A stretch of DNA of 64,000 bases from Streptomyces sp. 35G-GA-8 (GTDB lineage: Bacteria; Actinomycetota; Actinomycetes; Streptomycetales; Streptomycetaceae), in contig NZ_JAMHJQ010000002.1 in NCBI RefSeq assembly GCF_023534745.1, positions 655,614 to 719,613 of the forward strand, read 5' to 3'. Numbering within the stretch: the stretch's first letter is position 1; the number at the start of each line of letters is the position of its first letter. Shown here piece by piece: positions 41,387 to 50,169 of this stretch. Position numbers and translations under genes: made by a program. The notes under the pieces were generated by a model that saw only the letters and a program-made list of their open reading frames with translations, was not told where the DNA came from and made no database searches.

Positions 41387-42841
41387 TCAGCCGTCAAGGG
41401 GCTTCTGCCACTCCGACCCACCCGGCGGGTAGTTGTACGACGGACGCCCCGCCGACCCGCTCGTACGGAAGGGCTTCCCGTTGTCGTCCACGCGGATCGT
41501 GCCGTGCCGCTCACCGCTGCTCCAGTCCAGCTCCAGGTACCAGCTGACGTCCCGTGTCTTCGAACTGGCGGAGATGTAGAAGACCTCGGGGTCCGACTCA
41601 CTGACCTTGTAGGGGAAGTCCCGCTGTCCGGCCTTCGGTACGGAACTGGGCCGGCCCGCGTCCAGGTCGACGGCGAAGGACTTCGTGCCCACGCCGCCGC
41701 CGCAGCCGACGCCCATCGCGTAGTCGGTCCAGGCGAGCGGGGCGTCGCTCTTCACGATCCGTACGTTCAGGGCCCGCAGCACGACCGTCTCACTGCCCGT
41801 GCCCTGGAGGGTCAGCTCGATGAACTGACCGTCGCTCGCCACCCCGCCGAGCGCCCCGACCCAGCCGGGCGCGTCCTGCTCGGTGGGCGGCGGGGGGACC
41901 TCCTCCGGCGGGCTGTCGATGAGGTAGTGCTGACTGCACGGGTCCTCGAAGGCGTACGCCCGGGTCGCCACCGTCACCGGCACCGCGTCACTGGAGGGTT
42001 TGCCCGCCGCCGGGGGATCCTTGCGCGCGCTGGGAGCACCGGACGGGCTCGCGCTCCGGGAGGGGGAGAGGGAGAGCGAGGGCGAGGCCGGCGGCGCCGT
42101 CTTCTTGTCCTTGCCGTCCGGCGAGGCGGCGGGCGACGCGCTCTCCTCCGCCTCCTGGTACGGAGCCTCCGACACCTCCGATGCGGCGGAATGGTCATCG
42201 GTCGACGGCCTGCCGGCGTAGGCGACGGCGGGTACGACGACCGCGACGACCGCCACGGCGGCGAGAACAAGACGCAGGCGTTTGGTACGGGGGAAACGGG
42301 CGAGGCGGGATCCGGCGACGGATCCACGCACGAACCCGAACCCGGACTCGGACTCGGACTTGGACTCGGATACGAGTACGGGCACGGGTACGGACTCGGG
42401 TACGGGTTCGGTCACGGACTCGCGTCCGGGGCCGGGGCCGGGTCGGGGTCCGGCCTCCGGTGCGGGGGCCGCCGCCTCAGCGGGGGCCTCGGCCTCACCG
42501 TCACCACCGTCACCACCGCCGGCAGTCCCCGAGTCGGGCGCTGTGGAAGCGGACGGCGAGGCCGACGGAGCCGACGGAGCCGACCGGGCCCGCCGTCTCG
42601 CCTCGTCCGCGAGGATCCACCGCCGGTGCAGCTCGACCAACTCTTCGGCGTTCGCCCCGCACAGCCGCGCGAGCCGCTCCACGGACGCGTAGTCGGTCGG
42701 CACGGCGTCCCCGTTGCAGTAACGGTGCAGCGTGGACGTGCTGACATGGAGCCTTCCGGCGAGGACGCCGTAACTGCGCCCCGAGCGGTCCTTCAGCCCC
42801 CTGAGCAGTTCCGCGAAAGCCTCGGCCTCGGTCGTCGCCAC
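41387..42841 (-). CDS. Membrane-tethered HTH regulator with extracytoplasmic domain
   Basis: A 484-residue protein. An XRE-like HTH occupies about 5-72 (GRSYGVLAGRLHVSTSTLHRYCNGDAVPTD). An Ala/Pro/Glu/Ser low-complexity linker (about 85-195) contains hexamer-encoded PVPESVPVPV and SESKSESESG. One membrane helix follows (about 209-229, LRLVLAAVAVVAVVVPAVAY). A Ser/Pro-rich stalk leads to an outside domain (about 320-480) with paired cysteines (EDPCSQHYLID, GVGCGGG) and WYLELDWSSGERHGTIRVD. This arrangement suggests a one-component transmembrane regulator; the signal is unknown. GTG start. Confidence 0.83.
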   Translation of the reverse strand: MATTEAEAFAELLRGLKDRSGRSYGVLAGRLHVSTSTLHRYCNGDAVPTDYASVERLARLCGANAEELVELHRRWILADEARRRARSAPSAPSASPSASTAPDSGTAGGGDGGDGEAEAPAEAAAPAPEAGPRPGPGPGRESVTEPVPESVPVPVLVSESKSESESGFGFVRGSVAGSRLARFPRTKRLRLVLAAVAVVAVVVPAVAYAGRPSTDDHSAASEVSEAPYQEAEESASPAASPDGKDKKTAPPASPSLSLSPSRSASPSGAPSARKDPPAAGKPSSDAVPVTVATRAYAFEDPCSQHYLIDSPPEEVPPPPTEQDAPGWVGALGGVASDGQFIELTLQGTGSETVVLRALNVRIVKSDAPLAWTDYAMGVGCGGGVGTKSFAVDLDAGRPSSVPKAGQRDFPYKVSESDPEVFYISASSKTRDVSWYLELDWSSGERHGTIRVDDNGKPFRTSGSAGRPSYNYPPGGSEWQKPLDG

Positions 42842-42988
42842 CCGTTGTTCCCCTCCCTGGTTCCTGCCGGCCCGTCCCGGGAACGCGTTCCAGGGAAACC
42901 ATGTCTCCCCAGGTCAAAGCCTGCGTGAGCGTTCCAGCTTCCCCCATTGTCCCTTGCCGATTGCGGCCGCTTCCGGCCGCCCCGCAAG

Positions 42989-43120
42989 GTGAGTGCAGCG
43001 CCAGCCGAACGGGGAGCAGAAATCAGAACCCGACTCCGTATCAGCCTGGTCGACGCGCTGGCCGTCGTCGTGGTGATCGCCTCCACCGCGGTCGTGATCA
43101 TGCTCGTCAACCGTCACTGA
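42989..43120 (+). CDS. Possible small membrane peptide
   Basis: An unannotated-length reading frame of 43 codons from a GTG: a polar N-terminus (SAAPAERGAEIRTRLRIS) and a single helix VDALAVVVVIASTAVVIMLV ending NRH. The coding pattern and codon third positions look real, and it lies 43 bp before the DUF4232 lipoprotein gene in the same direction. No clear Shine-Dalgarno site. Unsure. Confidence 0.35.
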   Translation: MSAAPAERGAEIRTRLRISLVDALAVVVVIASTAVVIMLVNRH

Positions 43121-43163
43121 ACGCATCACTCGACAACCTCACCGAAACGGGGACTCCATCCTT

Positions 43164-43907
43164 ATGCGTACGATCCGTAACCGCGCCGTCGCGGTCGCCG
43201 CCACCGCTCTCATCGCCTCCCTCGCCCTCACCGCCTGCGGGCCCGGCGACTCCGCCGACGCCGCGAAGAACTCCGGCGGGGCCGCCGCGTCCTCCAGCAC
43301 GCCGCCGGCCGGCCAGCAGACGCCGACGGACAACGAGCAGCAGACTTCGCAGACTCCGGCCGACCGGATCAGCGGCGCCGGCGGCAACACAGGCACCACC
43401 GGCAACACCGGCTCGGGCACCAGCGGAGGAGGCGGTACCACCTCGAAGGACACCACTCCCAAGGGCACCTCCCCCGGCGACCCCGCCAAGCGCATCGCCT
43501 GCACGGGCGACAACGCCAAGGTCAAGGTCAGCCAGGTCAGCCGTCCGATCAACCACCTTCTCCTGACGGTCACCAACACCGGCGGCAAGAACTGCGACGC
43601 CTACTACGCCCCCGCCCTCCGCTTCGACGACGCCCAGGCCCCCACGCAGGTCAACGAGGACAGCCAGCCGCAGGCGGTCGTCACCCTCGCCCCGGGCCAG
43701 TCGGCCTACGCCTCGGTCGCCCTGGGCGGCGACGGGGCCCCGAACATCCCGGCGGAGCAGCTGACCGTCCACTTCCCCGGCCGCGACAACCAGGGCTCGG
43801 TGGGTTCCTCCTACGGCCCGATCACACTCCCCGCGGGGACGAAGATCTCCGACACCACGTCCGTGTCGTACTGGCAGACGGACATGGCCGACGCCCTCAT
43901 GTGGTGA
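43164..43907 (+). CDS. DUF4232 lipoprotein
   Basis: A 247-residue lipoprotein with lipobox LTAC (Cys25). A Ser/Thr/Gly-rich linker (about 30-110) is followed by a DUF4232 domain (ACTGDNAKVKVSQVSRPINH, LLTVTNTGGKNCDAYYAPAL, VTLAPGQSAYASVAL) with two cysteines that can pair. Exported, function unknown. ATG with a weak ribosome site. Confidence 0.87.
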   Translation: MRTIRNRAVAVAATALIASLALTACGPGDSADAAKNSGGAAASSSTPPAGQQTPTDNEQQTSQTPADRISGAGGNTGTTGNTGSGTSGGGGTTSKDTTPKGTSPGDPAKRIACTGDNAKVKVSQVSRPINHLLLTVTNTGGKNCDAYYAPALRFDDAQAPTQVNEDSQPQAVVTLAPGQSAYASVALGGDGAPNIPAEQLTVHFPGRDNQGSVGSSYGPITLPAGTKISDTTSVSYWQTDMADALMW

Positions 43908-43946
43908 CACCCGCCGGTGACGACCTCGCCCAGTGACACCCCCGAC

Positions 43947-43988
43947 TGATCGGGGCCCCTGCCCGAACGGCGGCCGGGGCCCCGATCA
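43947..43988. terminator. Bidirectional terminator hairpin
   Basis: TGATCGGGGCCCC / GGGGCCCCGATCA, 13 perfect pairs with a 16-base loop. Overlaps the stop of the convergent wHTH reading frame. Confidence 0.75.
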
Positions 43989-45160
43989 GGCCGCGCCCCT
44001 ACCCCGTACGTCCGGATAGTCCACCTCGTCCGGCAGCCGGTGGCCGAGGGCGGTCAACCGCGACGCGACGTCCGCCGGGCTCCTCCCCGTCAGACTCGCG
44101 CCGCGCAGGACGTGTTCGAGGTGGACGTTGTCCAGGAACGAGCGATCGACCGCCGCCAGCAGCCGGATGTCCGCCACGTCCGCGACCGCGGGCACCTTCG
44201 CGTCGGCATGCAGCCCGTGCCCCAGCGTGGCCAGCCTCTCCGTGGTCTCCGCGGGGCCCGTCCCGTCGCGAGGGCCGCGCGCAGGATGTGCCGCAGCGAC
44301 ACCCCGACGACACGGTTCACCGACAACCAGGGCGCGCGGCCGTCGAGTTCCCGGCTGAGGAGAACGAGGTCGTCCGCCTCCGGCGCGTCCGGCACGGGCC
44401 CGTCCGTTCCGCAGCCCAGCTCGGCCAGCCGGGCGACAATGGCCGCCTGCGGCCGGCCCGTCTCCCGTGCGACATCGAGGACATGCCCGCTGGGGACGGC
44501 GGAGTACGCGGTCGGCCAGGGCCCCTGACCGATCCCGTAGCCGAGAATCCGCTCGTCCCCGGGTTCAGGGGTGTAGGGCAGCCGGAAGCCGAGCGCGATC
44601 AACCGGATGGCGGCGGCGTGCGGGCTGTACCCCAGTTCCGCCGCGGCGCCGAGCACGTGGCTTGCGGGCACCTCCGCGCCCCAGTCCAGCCACTCACCCT
44701 CGCCCCTGCGTCCCAGGCGGATCAGCGCGATGTCCCGGGTGTCCGGGGTTTCGGGCAGCGGATGCCCGGCCGGGACGGCATAGCCGAAGGCGGTCAGCGT
44801 ACGTGCGGCATCGGCGGGGCTCCGGCCCGCCCGGCCCGCCGAGGCGAGTATCTGGCGCAGCGGTACGGGCTTGCCGAGTTCGAACCAGGACAGGCTGTAC
44901 GTCTCGGCCTTGATCAGCAGAGCGTCGTCCCGGCCGACCGTGAGAGGCAGCGGGCCGTCGGGCAGCTCGAAATCGGCGTACCCCAGCGCGGTCAGCCTCT
45001 CCACGACGGCGGCGGGAGAACACTCCAACGTGGCGGCGGCGTACAGAACATGTCCGAACGGCACCCGCCGGTCGGGCTTCGCCACGGAGGTCTCACGTCC
45101 CACCCGGAGACGGGTGATCCGGAGGTCGTCCGGGTCCTGGGATTCGGCGCTGTTCGACAT
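43986..45160 (-). pseudogene. Six-repeat wHTH protein interrupted by a frameshift
   Basis: Adding one base in the C/G run at 44253-44259 restores a 391-residue protein. As it stands, the frame changes after VSLRHILRAALATGRA and runs 53 junk codons to a stop at 44090. The restored protein has six repeats of about 62 residues, each of the type VPxxHVLxAAxxxGRSPADVxxRLTALGY, separated by DDLxLIxR-type strands. This matches the winged-HTH repeats of actinobacterial conflict or signalling proteins, here without an NTPase or effector domain. The start ATG has AAAGG seven bases upstream. Whether the shift is real, a sequencing error or programmed is open. Confidence 0.75.
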
Positions 45161-45226
45161 CGTGGACCTTTCAGGAATGGTGCGGGTGCCCGGAGCGGGT
45201 ACGGCGGCGAGGATCAGACATGGCGA

Positions 45227-46183
45227 TCATTCGGCCACCGCGATGTAACGGCCGCCGTTGCCGAACTCCTCACCGGCGCCCGCCCATTCACCCCATTCGT
45301 CCTCGTCCGCCTCGTTCCTCCCGCACAGGTTCACCCGGACCCCGGCGGGCTCCAGCGCCGTCCATATCCGCAGCATCATGGCGTGGCTGAGGAAGTGGTG
45401 GGAGAGATCGAGTTCCTTGAGGTGGGTGAGCGGCTGCCCGTGCAGCAGCGCCTCCCCGCCCTCGTCGGAGAGCGTGCCCATGGACAGGCTCAATGAGGTG
45501 AGTCGCGGCACGACCGGCGCGGAGGCGGTCGCGGCGGCCAGCTCGTCCTGGATGGGGCTGTTCTGCAGGCCCAAGTGGCGCAGAGCGGGCTTGCGTTCAC
45601 CGGCGAGGAGCGGGGCGAGCTGCTCGACGGTGGTGCCGCCGCCGTACTCGTCGTCTCCCAGCCACAGCTCCAGCCGCTCCAGCGAGGGCAGATCGGCGGC
45701 GGCGATGTGCGCCGCCGCCTCGGGAGGCAGCCCGCCGGACTCGACGCGCAGCACCCGCAGCCCCGCGTGACCTGTCACGGGAAAGTCCAGCCCGTCCCCG
45801 CCGCGAACGGCCAGCTCCCGCAGACCGGGGAACGCCTCCAGCAGCGGTGCGAGATCGGACTGCCCTATCGAGGAGATCATCTCCTCCTCGTCCTCCAGGT
45901 CACCGAGGAAGAGCGCTTCGAGGCCGACCAGCCGGGAACTCAGGTCGATGAGGAGCTGGTCGGGCATGTAGTGCGCGCCATGGCCGAGGACCAGCGCCCG
46001 TACCTTCTCCAGCTCCACCGTGCTGGTGAAGCGGTCCCAGTAGTCCTCGTCGGACGTGTACGGCCCGGTCCGCAGGCACCAGGCGACGGAGGCGGCGTCG
46101 GGCAGCTCCGTGGCGCGGGTGTACGGCGGAACGGTCAGTACGGGCAGGCCATGGAAGTGCTCGACGTGGTGCACGTAGGACAA
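45227..46183 (-). CDS. STM4015 family leucine-rich-repeat-like protein
   Basis: A 318-residue protein of the STM4015 type. LRR-like strands: LSSRLVGLEALFLGDLEDEEEM, FPGLRELAVRGGDGLDFP, LPSLERLELWLGDDEYGGGT, ALRHLGLQNSPIQDELA, PLTHLKELDLSHHFLSHAMM. The function of the family is unknown; it often occurs with STM4014/4013-like genes, absent here. The TTG start (SYVHHVEHFHGLPV) is chosen because GGGAG lies five bases upstream; a GTG nine bases inside is the alternative. Confidence 0.83.
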   Translation of the reverse strand: MSYVHHVEHFHGLPVLTVPPYTRATELPDAASVAWCLRTGPYTSDEDYWDRFTSTVELEKVRALVLGHGAHYMPDQLLIDLSSRLVGLEALFLGDLEDEEEMISSIGQSDLAPLLEAFPGLRELAVRGGDGLDFPVTGHAGLRVLRVESGGLPPEAAAHIAAADLPSLERLELWLGDDEYGGGTTVEQLAPLLAGERKPALRHLGLQNSPIQDELAAATASAPVVPRLTSLSLSMGTLSDEGGEALLHGQPLTHLKELDLSHHFLSHAMMLRIWTALEPAGVRVNLCGRNEADEDEWGEWAGAGEEFGNGGRYIAVAE

Positions 46184-46325
46184 GGGGGCTCCCGAGGTTC
46201 TTGGGGCCGGTATCGGTGCGCCCTGTTCTACCAGCGGCCACCGACAGCCCGGCCCCACATCCCGGCCCCGGAGCCCGCCCCAACCCGGAGCCCCGGTCCC
46301 ACAGCCCGACCCCACAACCCCGGCG

Positions 46326-47315
46326 TCAGAGCTTCCCCGCCACCTCGGTCGCCCAGTACGTCAGGATCATGTTCGCCCCGGCGCGCTTGACGCCGGTCAG
46401 GGTCTCCATGATCGCCGCGTCGCGGTCGATCCAGCCCTTCTCGGCCGCCGCCTCGACCATCGCGAACTCGCCGGAGATCTGGTACGCGGCGACCGGCACG
46501 TCCACCTCGGCCGCGATGCGCGCCAGGATGTCCAGATACGGCAGCGCGGGCTTGACCATCACCATGTCGGCGCCCTCTTCGAGGTCGAGCGCCAGCTCGC
46601 GCAGGGACTCCCGGGCGTTGGCCGGGTCCTGCTGGTAGGTCTTGCGGTCGCCCTTCAGCGCGGAGCCGACGGCCTCCCGGAACGGGCCGTAGAACGCCGA
46701 CGAGTACTTCGCGGTGTACGCGAGGATCGACACGTCCTCCCTGCCGATCGTGTCGAGCGCGTCGCGTGTGACACCGATCTGGCCGTCCATCATGCCGCTG
46801 GCGCCCACCACATGGGCGCCCGCGTCGGCCTGGACCTGGGCCATCTCGGCGTACCGCTCCAGGGTCGCGTCATTGTCGACCCGCCCCAGGCTGTCCAGCA
46901 CCCCGCAGTGGCCGTGGTCGGTGAACTCGTCCAGACACAGGTCGGACATGACGACCAGGTCGTCACCGACCTCTTCCCGTACGGCGCGGATCCCGGCCTG
47001 GAGGATTCCGTCCGGGTCGGTGCCCGCCGTACCCGTCGCGTCCTTCTTGGCCTCCTCGGGGACGCCGAAGAGCATGATCCCGGAGACGCCGGCCGAGGCC
47101 GCCTCCACCGCCGCCTTGCGCAGCGTGTCCAGCGTGTGCTGGACGACGCCGGGCATCGAGGAGATGGGAACGGGCCGGCTGATGCCCTCGCGTACGAACG
47201 CGGGAAGGATGAGATCCGCCGGGTGCAGCCGGGTCTCGGCCACCATCCGTCGCATCACCGGGTTCACCCGCAGCCGCCGGGGCCGCGAGGCGGGGAAGGA
47301 TCCGTGCACAGTCAT
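46326..47315 (-). CDS. hemB: Delta-aminolevulinic acid dehydratase (porphobilinogen synthase)
   Basis: A 329-residue enzyme joining two 5-aminolevulinates to porphobilinogen. The Schiff-base lysine lies in [13 protein letters not shown]; a second active-site lysine is in [15 protein letters not shown]. The metal loop reads [14 protein letters not shown], with Asp at the middle of the usual three Cys positions, so the site is a mixed type rather than the classical zinc triad. Located 221 bp downstream of hemD with its own ribosome site (AGAGGCG). Confidence 0.95.
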   Translation of the reverse strand: MTVHGSFPASRPRRLRVNPVMRRMVAETRLHPADLILPAFVREGISRPVPISSMPGVVQHTLDTLRKAAVEAASAGVSGIMLFGVPEEAKKDATGTAGTDPDGILQAGIRAVREEVGDDLVVMSDLCLDEFTDHGHCGVLDSLGRVDNDATLERYAEMAQVQADAGAHVVGASGMMDGQIGVTRDALDTIGREDVSILAYTAKYSSAFYGPFREAVGSALKGDRKTYQQDPANARESLRELALDLEEGADMVMVKPALPYLDILARIAAEVDVPVAAYQISGEFAMVEAAAEKGWIDRDAAIMETLTGVKRAGANMILTYWATEVAGKL

Positions 47316-47536
47316 CGTCAGTCGCCTCTTGGGTCTGGTCTGCTGCTTCGTCGGGGCCCGGCCGGCCGTCGGACCACCTTCGACCATAAACCCGGCATCC
47401 CCGCCCCTTTACCGACACCGCGACCGGGAAACCGACGACGGAACGCGGAAACGACGGCGGGGCCCGGCCGCTCCGGCGACCCGGCCCCACTTCGTTCAAC
47501 GCCCCCGCCCCCGCCCGGCACGCGGGCGTACACGTC

Positions 47537-49195
47537 TCAGGTCGTACGGCGCCTACGGCTGCCCGGCCTGCGCTCGCTCGGCCGCGTGACCGTTTCGCCT
47601 GCCTCCTTCGCTGCCTCACGGCGCTGCGTGCCGAACGCGGCCAGCGCCTCGGCCAGCTTGTGCACCGACGGCTCCGGCGAGAGGACGTCCACACGCAGCC
47701 CGTGCTCCTCGGCGGTCTTCGCCGTCGCGGGGCCGATACACGCGATCACCGTCACGTTGTGCGGCTTGCCCGCGATACCGACCAGGTTCCGCACGGTCGA
47801 GGACGAGGTGAAGAGCACGGCGTCGAAGCCGCCGCCCTTGATCGCCTCACGGGTCTCGGCCGGCGGCGGCGACGCGCGCACCGTGCGGTACGCGGTGACG
47901 TCGTCGACCTCCCAGCCCAGCTCGATCAGCCCCGCCACCAGCGTCTCGGTGGCGATGTCGGCGCGCGGCAGGAACACCCGGTCGATCGGGTCGAAGACCG
48001 GGTCGTACGGCGGCCAGTCCTCCAGCAGCCCGGCCGCCGACTGCTCGCCGGACGGCACCAGGTCGGGCTTGACGCCGAAGTCCACGAGCGACGCGGCGGT
48101 CTGCTCGCCCACCGCGGCGACCTTGATCCCGGCGAAGGCGCGGGCGTCGAGCCCGTACTCCTCGAACTTCTCCCGTACCGCCTTCACCGCGTTGACCGAG
48201 GTGAACGCGATCCACTCGTAGCGGCCGGTGACCAGGCCCTTGACCGCGCGCTCCATCTGCTGGGGCGTGCGCGGGGGCTCGACCGCGATGGTCGGGACCT
48301 CGTGCGGGACCGCGCCGTACGACCTGAGCTGGTCGGAGAGCGACGCGGCCTGCTCCTTCGTCCGCGGGACGAGCACCTTCCAGCCGAACAGGGGCTTGGA
48401 CTCGAACCACGCGAGCTGGTCACGCTGTGCGGCGGCGCTGCGCTCACCGACCACGGCTATGACGGGCTGGTGTCCCTCCGGGGAGGGCAGCACCTTCGCC
48501 TGCTTCAGAATCTGCGCGATGGTGCCGAGCGTGGCGTTCCAGGTGCGCTGACGGGTGGTCGTACCGGCGACGGTGACGGTCATCGGGGTGTCCGGCTTGC
48601 GGCCGGCCGCGACCAGTTCACCGGCGGCGCTCGCGACCGAGTCCAGGGTGGTGGAGACGACGACCGTGCCGTCGCTCGCGCCGAGCTCGGTCCAGCACCG
48701 CTCACCGGCGGTCCTGGCGTCCACGAGCCGTACGTCCGTGCCCTGCGCGTCGCGCAGCGGTACCCCGGCGTACGCCGGCACACCGACCGCGGCCGCGATG
48801 CCGGGGACGACTTCGAAGGGAATGCCCGCGGTGGCGCAGGCGAACATCTCCGTGCCCGCGTCGCCGTCCAGCCCCGGGTCACCGGAGACCGCACGCACGA
48901 CCCGCTTGCCGCCCCGCGCGGCCTCCATGACAAGATTGGCCGCATCCCGGATCGCGGGGATCCCGGCGGCTGCTGACACATCGTCAACAACCGTCAGCGC
49001 AGGGGTGTGCACACCCGCCCTGGCGTGGCCGCGTACGACTTCGAGCACATCAGGCTCGGCAATCAGTACATCCGCCCCCGCGAGCGCCTCGACGGCGCGG
49101 AGTGTCAGCAGACCCGGATCTCCGGGTCCGGCACCGAGGAAGGTGACGTGCCCCGATGCGGAGCAGGCTGGAAGGTCAGAGGTGGTGGGGCTCAA
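47537..49195 (-). CDS. hemD: Uroporphyrinogen-III methyltransferase / uroporphyrinogen-III synthase fusion
   Basis: A 552-residue bifunctional enzyme. The N-terminal CobA-like methyltransferase (about 15-255: HVTFLGAGPGDPGLLTLRAV, AVSGDPGLDGDAGTEM, VVPGIAAAVGVPAYAGVPL) makes precorrin-2. The C-terminal HemD domain (about 275-520: VLVPRTKEQAASLSDQLRSYGA, WIAFTSVNAVKAV, FTSSSTVRNLVGI, CIGPATAKTAEEHGL) cyclises hydroxymethylbilane. The last 25 residues are basic. TTG start overlapping the hemC stop (TTGA), with GGGGGAG upstream. It links haem and B12 routes. Confidence 0.94.
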   Translation of the reverse strand: MSPTTSDLPACSASGHVTFLGAGPGDPGLLTLRAVEALAGADVLIAEPDVLEVVRGHARAGVHTPALTVVDDVSAAAGIPAIRDAANLVMEAARGGKRVVRAVSGDPGLDGDAGTEMFACATAGIPFEVVPGIAAAVGVPAYAGVPLRDAQGTDVRLVDARTAGERCWTELGASDGTVVVSTTLDSVASAAGELVAAGRKPDTPMTVTVAGTTTRQRTWNATLGTIAQILKQAKVLPSPEGHQPVIAVVGERSAAAQRDQLAWFESKPLFGWKVLVPRTKEQAASLSDQLRSYGAVPHEVPTIAVEPPRTPQQMERAVKGLVTGRYEWIAFTSVNAVKAVREKFEEYGLDARAFAGIKVAAVGEQTAASLVDFGVKPDLVPSGEQSAAGLLEDWPPYDPVFDPIDRVFLPRADIATETLVAGLIELGWEVDDVTAYRTVRASPPPAETREAIKGGGFDAVLFTSSSTVRNLVGIAGKPHNVTVIACIGPATAKTAEEHGLRVDVLSPEPSVHKLAEALAAFGTQRREAAKEAGETVTRPSERRPGSRRRRTT

Positions 49196-50169
49196 AGTGC
49201 TCGCTCCCCCATAAGACCGGCCGCACCCTTGGCGAGCATCTCGGACGCGAGTTCGCGACCGAGCGCGATGGCGTCGCCGTGCGACGTGGGTACGGGACCG
49301 GTGGTGGACAGCTGCACCAGCGTCGAGCCGTCGGTCGTGCCGACGACGCCGCGCAGGCGCATTTCGTTGACAACCTGTCCGTCGGCCAGCAGGTCGGCCA
49401 ACGCACCCACGGGTGCGCTGCAGCCGGCCTCCAGGGCGGCGAGCAGGGAACGCTCGGCGGTCACGGCGGCCCGGGTGTACGGGTCGTCGAGCTCGGCGAG
49501 CACTGCGGCGAGGTCCACGTTGACCGCGGCGCACTCGACAGCAAGGGCCCCCTGGCCGGGGGCGGGCAGGACCGTGTCGACCGACAGGAACTCGGTCACC
49601 TCGTCGATCCGGCCGATGCGGTGAAGCCCGGCGGCGGCGAGCACGACTGCGTCGAGCTCCCCGTCGCTGACATAGCCGATCCGCGTGTCGATGTTCCCGC
49701 GGATCGGTACGGTTTCGATGGTGCGGCCGTGGTTGCGCGCGTACGCGTTGAGCTGCGCCATCCGGCGCGGCGACCCCGTACCGACCCGGGCGCCCGCCGG
49801 CAGCCGCTCGAAGGCCAGCCCGTCGCGCGCGATCAGCACGTCCCGGGGGTCCTCGCGGCGCGGCACGGCGGCCAGCGTCAGATCGTCGGGCTGGGTCGTC
49901 GGCAGATCCTTGAGGGAGTGCACGGCGAAGTCGACCTCGCCCGCCAGCAGCGCGTCACGCAGCGCGGTGACGAAGACGCCCGTGCCGCCGATCTGCGCGA
50001 GATGCTCGCGGGAGGTGTCGCCGTACGTGGTGATCTCGACCAGCTCGACCGGCCGGCCGGTCAGCTCCCGCACGGCGTCCGCCACCTGGCCGGACTGTGC
50101 CATGGCGAGCTTGCTGCGCCTGGTTCCGAGCCTCAGCGGCTTCTCGGTCCTCAGTGCCTTCTCGGTCAT
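49192..50169 (-). CDS. hemC: Porphobilinogen deaminase (hydroxymethylbilane synthase)
   Basis: A 325-residue enzyme polymerising four porphobilinogens. RLGTRRSKLAMAQSGQVADA at the start; VHSLKDLP, the active-site Asp region; TGSPRRMAQL, the substrate-binding arginines; ALEAGCSAPVGA, whose Cys250 carries the dipyrromethane cofactor. Its start overlaps the hemA stop (ATGA) and its stop overlaps hemD. Confidence 0.96.
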   Translation of the reverse strand: MTEKALRTEKPLRLGTRRSKLAMAQSGQVADAVRELTGRPVELVEITTYGDTSREHLAQIGGTGVFVTALRDALLAGEVDFAVHSLKDLPTTQPDDLTLAAVPRREDPRDVLIARDGLAFERLPAGARVGTGSPRRMAQLNAYARNHGRTIETVPIRGNIDTRIGYVSDGELDAVVLAAAGLHRIGRIDEVTEFLSVDTVLPAPGQGALAVECAAVNVDLAAVLAELDDPYTRAAVTAERSLLAALEAGCSAPVGALADLLADGQVVNEMRLRGVVGTTDGSTLVQLSTTGPVPTSHGDAIALGRELASEMLAKGAAGLMGERAL

